Positions 62,125-64,000 of a stretch of 64,000 bases of DNA are shown in pieces (position 1 is the first letter of the stretch; each line of letters begins with the position of its first letter). The notes beneath the pieces are model-generated. The model saw nothing but the letters and a program-made list of their open reading frames with translations. It was not told the origin of the DNA and searched no databases. Made by a program: the position numbers and the translations under genes. Origin of the DNA: Ancylobacter polymorphus (GTDB taxonomy: Bacteria; Pseudomonadota; Alphaproteobacteria; Rhizobiales; Xanthobacteraceae); assembly GCF_030813495.1 (NCBI RefSeq), contig NZ_JAUSUI010000003.1:434001-498000 (forward strand), written 5' to 3'.

Positions 62125-64000
62125 ATGAGTTTTCGGCCTATGCGCTTCCCGCATTCGCAGGCGTCGCGGCGCGCCGCTCTTCTTGCTTCCGCTGCACTTC
62201 TCGTCGCCTCGCCGGCGCTCGGTCAATCCATGAATGGCGCGACCAACCCCACGGGTCCTGGCGGCAACGGCACGCCCTATCTCGAAGTGCCGCCCGGGGG
62301 CGGCGGCGGTGGCGGCGGTGGCGGTGTGACCGGCGGCTTCGGGGCGGCGGGCAATTCGCCGGAATTCGTTGCCATCAATGGCGATGCCGGGATCGGCGGG
62401 TTCCTACCGTCCATGCCGGGGACCGATGGCGGCGACGGCGATCTCGGCGGCAGCGGCGGCGGCGGCGGCGGGGGGGCGCACGGCTATGTCGGTACCGAGG
62501 CGCCGAGCGGGGACGCCATCGGCGGCCAGGGGGGCGACGGCGGCGAGGGCGGCGAGTTCAACGCCAAAGACATCGAGGGTATTGTCGGCGGTGGCGGCGG
62601 GCCGGGTGCTGGCGGTTATGGCGCTGTCATCGAGATTCAAGGCACGGGGACGACGCTGAGCCTGCCGAACGCGATGCTGGGCGGCGATGGCGGCGACGGT
62701 GGCAGCGGCGCTTCCATCATTTGGGAAAATGACGGCTTTTTCTATCCGTTCCAGGGGGGCGCCGGAAATGGCGGCGATGGCGGCACCGGCCTTTACCTCT
62801 ATGGCTCCGGCGGCGGCGCCAGCATTCTGGGTGAAGCCAAGGGCGGCGACGGCGGCATTGGCGGCCATGGATATCTCCCGAGCTTCGGGGGCATCGGCGG
62901 CAGCGGTCTCGAAGTCGCCGGCACGGCCGCCAATGTGATCATTGAGCCGACGGCGCAAGTCACCGGCGGTGATGGTGGCATCTCGCTGTCCGGTACCGGC
63001 GGGTCCGGCGGGGCCGGTATCCTCATTTCCGGCGATAACAACGTCGTCACACTCGCCGGCAGCGCCACCGGCGGCACGCAGGGCGGCAATCCTTCCGGTC
63101 AGGCGCTGGCGGTCTACATCACCGGGCAGGGCAACTGGCTCGTTCTCACCTCGACCTACAATCAGAGCGGCGGTATTTACGCCCAGGGTGGCGGCGCGCT
63201 GGCGCTTGGCGGCTCCTCGCCGGGAATCTTCGACGTCAGCGCGATCGGCTCTGCGATCACCAATTTCTCCTTCTACACCGTCATCGATGGGGCCTCCTGG
63301 ACGCTGCTCAACGAGCCAGAAAGCTTGGTCAGCTGGGACATCCAGGACGGCGCCCTGTCGATCGCCGACCCGCTGTCGCTCGGCGGCGATGGCGCGCTGA
63401 CCATCAGCAATTCCGGCCAGCTGACGACGACGGCCAGCATGGCGATCACCCTGCCGATCGAGTTGAGCGGCGGCAGCGGCCCGGGCGCTACCTTCGACGT
63501 CGAAAACGGCACGGTGCTCATCCTCGGCGGGGAGATTGCGGGCCCCGGTAATCTGATCGTCACCGGCGGCGGCATGCTCACCCTCGGCGCCAACAACCAG
63601 TACACCGGGACGACAACGGTCGAGCAGGGCACGCTCGCTGTCGGCGGCGCCTTCCCGTTGGGCGGGGTGCCGGGCACGCTGAGCCTCGCCGATGGCACCA
63701 CCCTCCAATTCGCCTTTGACGGGGATGGGCCGGCAACAAATCTCACGGGAGCTGTCACCCTCGCGGGCAATGTGACCATTTTCTCCCCTGAGGGATTGAG
63801 CGGGACGATCAGCGGCAACGTCAGCGATGGCAGCAGCAGCGGTGGTCTCACCCTTACCGGGGGGGGCGCGGTGCTGTTGAGCGGCGCCAACAGCTTCACC
63901 GGCCCGGTGACGATCGCCGCCGGCACGCTGATCGCCGGTTCCGCGACGGCGCTTGGCTCAAACGGCACGGTGACGGTAGAGGAGGGCGCGACTCTCCAAC
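62125..64000 (+). CDS. Glycine-rich autotransporter, N-terminal part (cut by window edge)
   Basis: The ATG at 62125 opens a frame that runs without a stop to the window end, at least 625 residues. It has a signal peptide (RRAALLASAALLVASPALG-QS), a glycine-rich region from about 55 to 300 with many GGDGG and GGGG runs, and then autotransporter-associated beta-strand repeats: ANNQYTGTTTVEQGTLAVGG and GANSFTGPVTIAAGTLIAGS. These repeats (TIGR02601/PF12951 type) belong to type V secreted beta-helix passengers, so a C-terminal beta-barrel is expected beyond the window. Its ligand or role is unknown. Confidence 0.85.
   Translation, partial: MSFRPMRFPHSQASRRAALLASAALLVASPALGQSMNGATNPTGPGGNGTPYLEVPPGGGGGGGGGGVTGGFGAAGNSPEFVAINGDAGIGGFLPSMPGTDGGDGDLGGSGGGGGGGAHGYVGTEAPSGDAIGGQGGDGGEGGEFNAKDIEGIVGGGGGPGAGGYGAVIEIQGTGTTLSLPNAMLGGDGGDGGSGASIIWENDGFFYPFQGGAGNGGDGGTGLYLYGSGGGASILGEAKGGDGGIGGHGYLPSFGGIGGSGLEVAGTAANVIIEPTAQVTGGDGGISLSGTGGSGGAGILISGDNNVVTLAGSATGGTQGGNPSGQALAVYITGQGNWLVLTSTYNQSGGIYAQGGGALALGGSSPGIFDVSAIGSAITNFSFYTVIDGASWTLLNEPESLVSWDIQDGALSIADPLSLGGDGALTISNSGQLTTTASMAITLPIELSGGSGPGATFDVENGTVLILGGEIAGPGNLIVTGGGMLTLGANNQYTGTTTVEQGTLAVGGAFPLGGVPGTLSLADGTTLQFAFDGDGPATNLTGAVTLAGNVTIFSPEGLSGTISGNVSDGSSSGGLTLTGGGAVLLSGANSFTGPVTIAAGTLIAGSATALGSNGTVTVEEGATLQ

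Overview
The window looks like chromosomal DNA of a high-GC alphaproteobacterium of the order Hyphomicrobiales (Rhizobiales), probably near Xanthobacteraceae, though the family is an inference. The evidence is a MucR/Ros regulator, the DUF6456-SufE-DUF5330-DUF1491-DUF2336 gene neighbourhood, a tRNA-His with A73 and no encoded G-1 (an alphaproteobacterial peculiarity), a dense ATGA-overlap operon style, and dispersed palindromic repeats of the type seen in this order. Almost all of the 64 kb is coding. No integrase, transposase, CRISPR array or rRNA was seen.

Layout. 0-11 kb: a cut AsmA-family gene, acetoacetyl-CoA synthetase, a MarC membrane protein, RNase HII, a short-Q-loop (cyanide-insensitive type) cytochrome bd oxidase operon, family-4 uracil-DNA glycosylase, ETF-ubiquinone oxidoreductase and a two-lobed aspartic-peptidase-like secreted protein. 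11-20 kb: a small membrane protein, a periplasmic DUF1254/DUF1214 protein, a phosphonate-type ABC transporter (phnCDE) behind a recognisable Pho box, a BacA/SbmA-like ABC exporter/importer and a ClC antiporter. 19.5-24 kb: a TPP riboswitch with ThiY, a YcaQ-type glycosylase, a siderophore-interacting protein and a lone ABC permease. 24-31 kb: a universal stress protein, an Ntn hydrolase, a macro-like protein, tRNA-His, an AtzG/AtzE pair and a TauE/SafE-TIGR02186 pair.

31-47 kb: a PQQ-type sugar dehydrogenase with its own cytochrome c, a pyroglutamyl-peptidase coupled to a response regulator, MeaB GTPase, a branched-chain aminotransferase, an M20 peptidase, a HerA-like ATPase, folP-folK, ZntB, Fe-type superoxide dismutase, a Pro/Glu-rich membrane protein, oligopeptidase B and MsrB. 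47-57 kb: MucR, an orphan DnaA-domain-IV-like protein, DUF6456, SufE, DUF5330, a peptidoglycan-binding protein, DUF1491, DUF2336, a split DUF1254/DUF1214 pair, PBP1A and YcgN. 57-64 kb: a lactate utilisation locus (lldD, lldP and divergent lldR with clustered operator half-sites), Cu/Zn superoxide dismutase, and the start of a large glycine-rich autotransporter cut by the window end.

Functional themes are respiration (bd oxidase, ETF-QO, PQQ dehydrogenase, lactate oxidation), nutrient uptake (phosphonate, thiamine precursor, lactate, iron) and oxidative-stress defence (SodB, SodC, MsrB). I did not find a convincing undescribed multi-gene system. The most interesting items are the DnaA-domain-IV orphan next to mucR, the repeat families whose shared core is followed by unrelated perfect hairpins, the phased Pho box, the isolated TPP-controlled ThiY, and the bacterial two-lobed aspartic peptidase.
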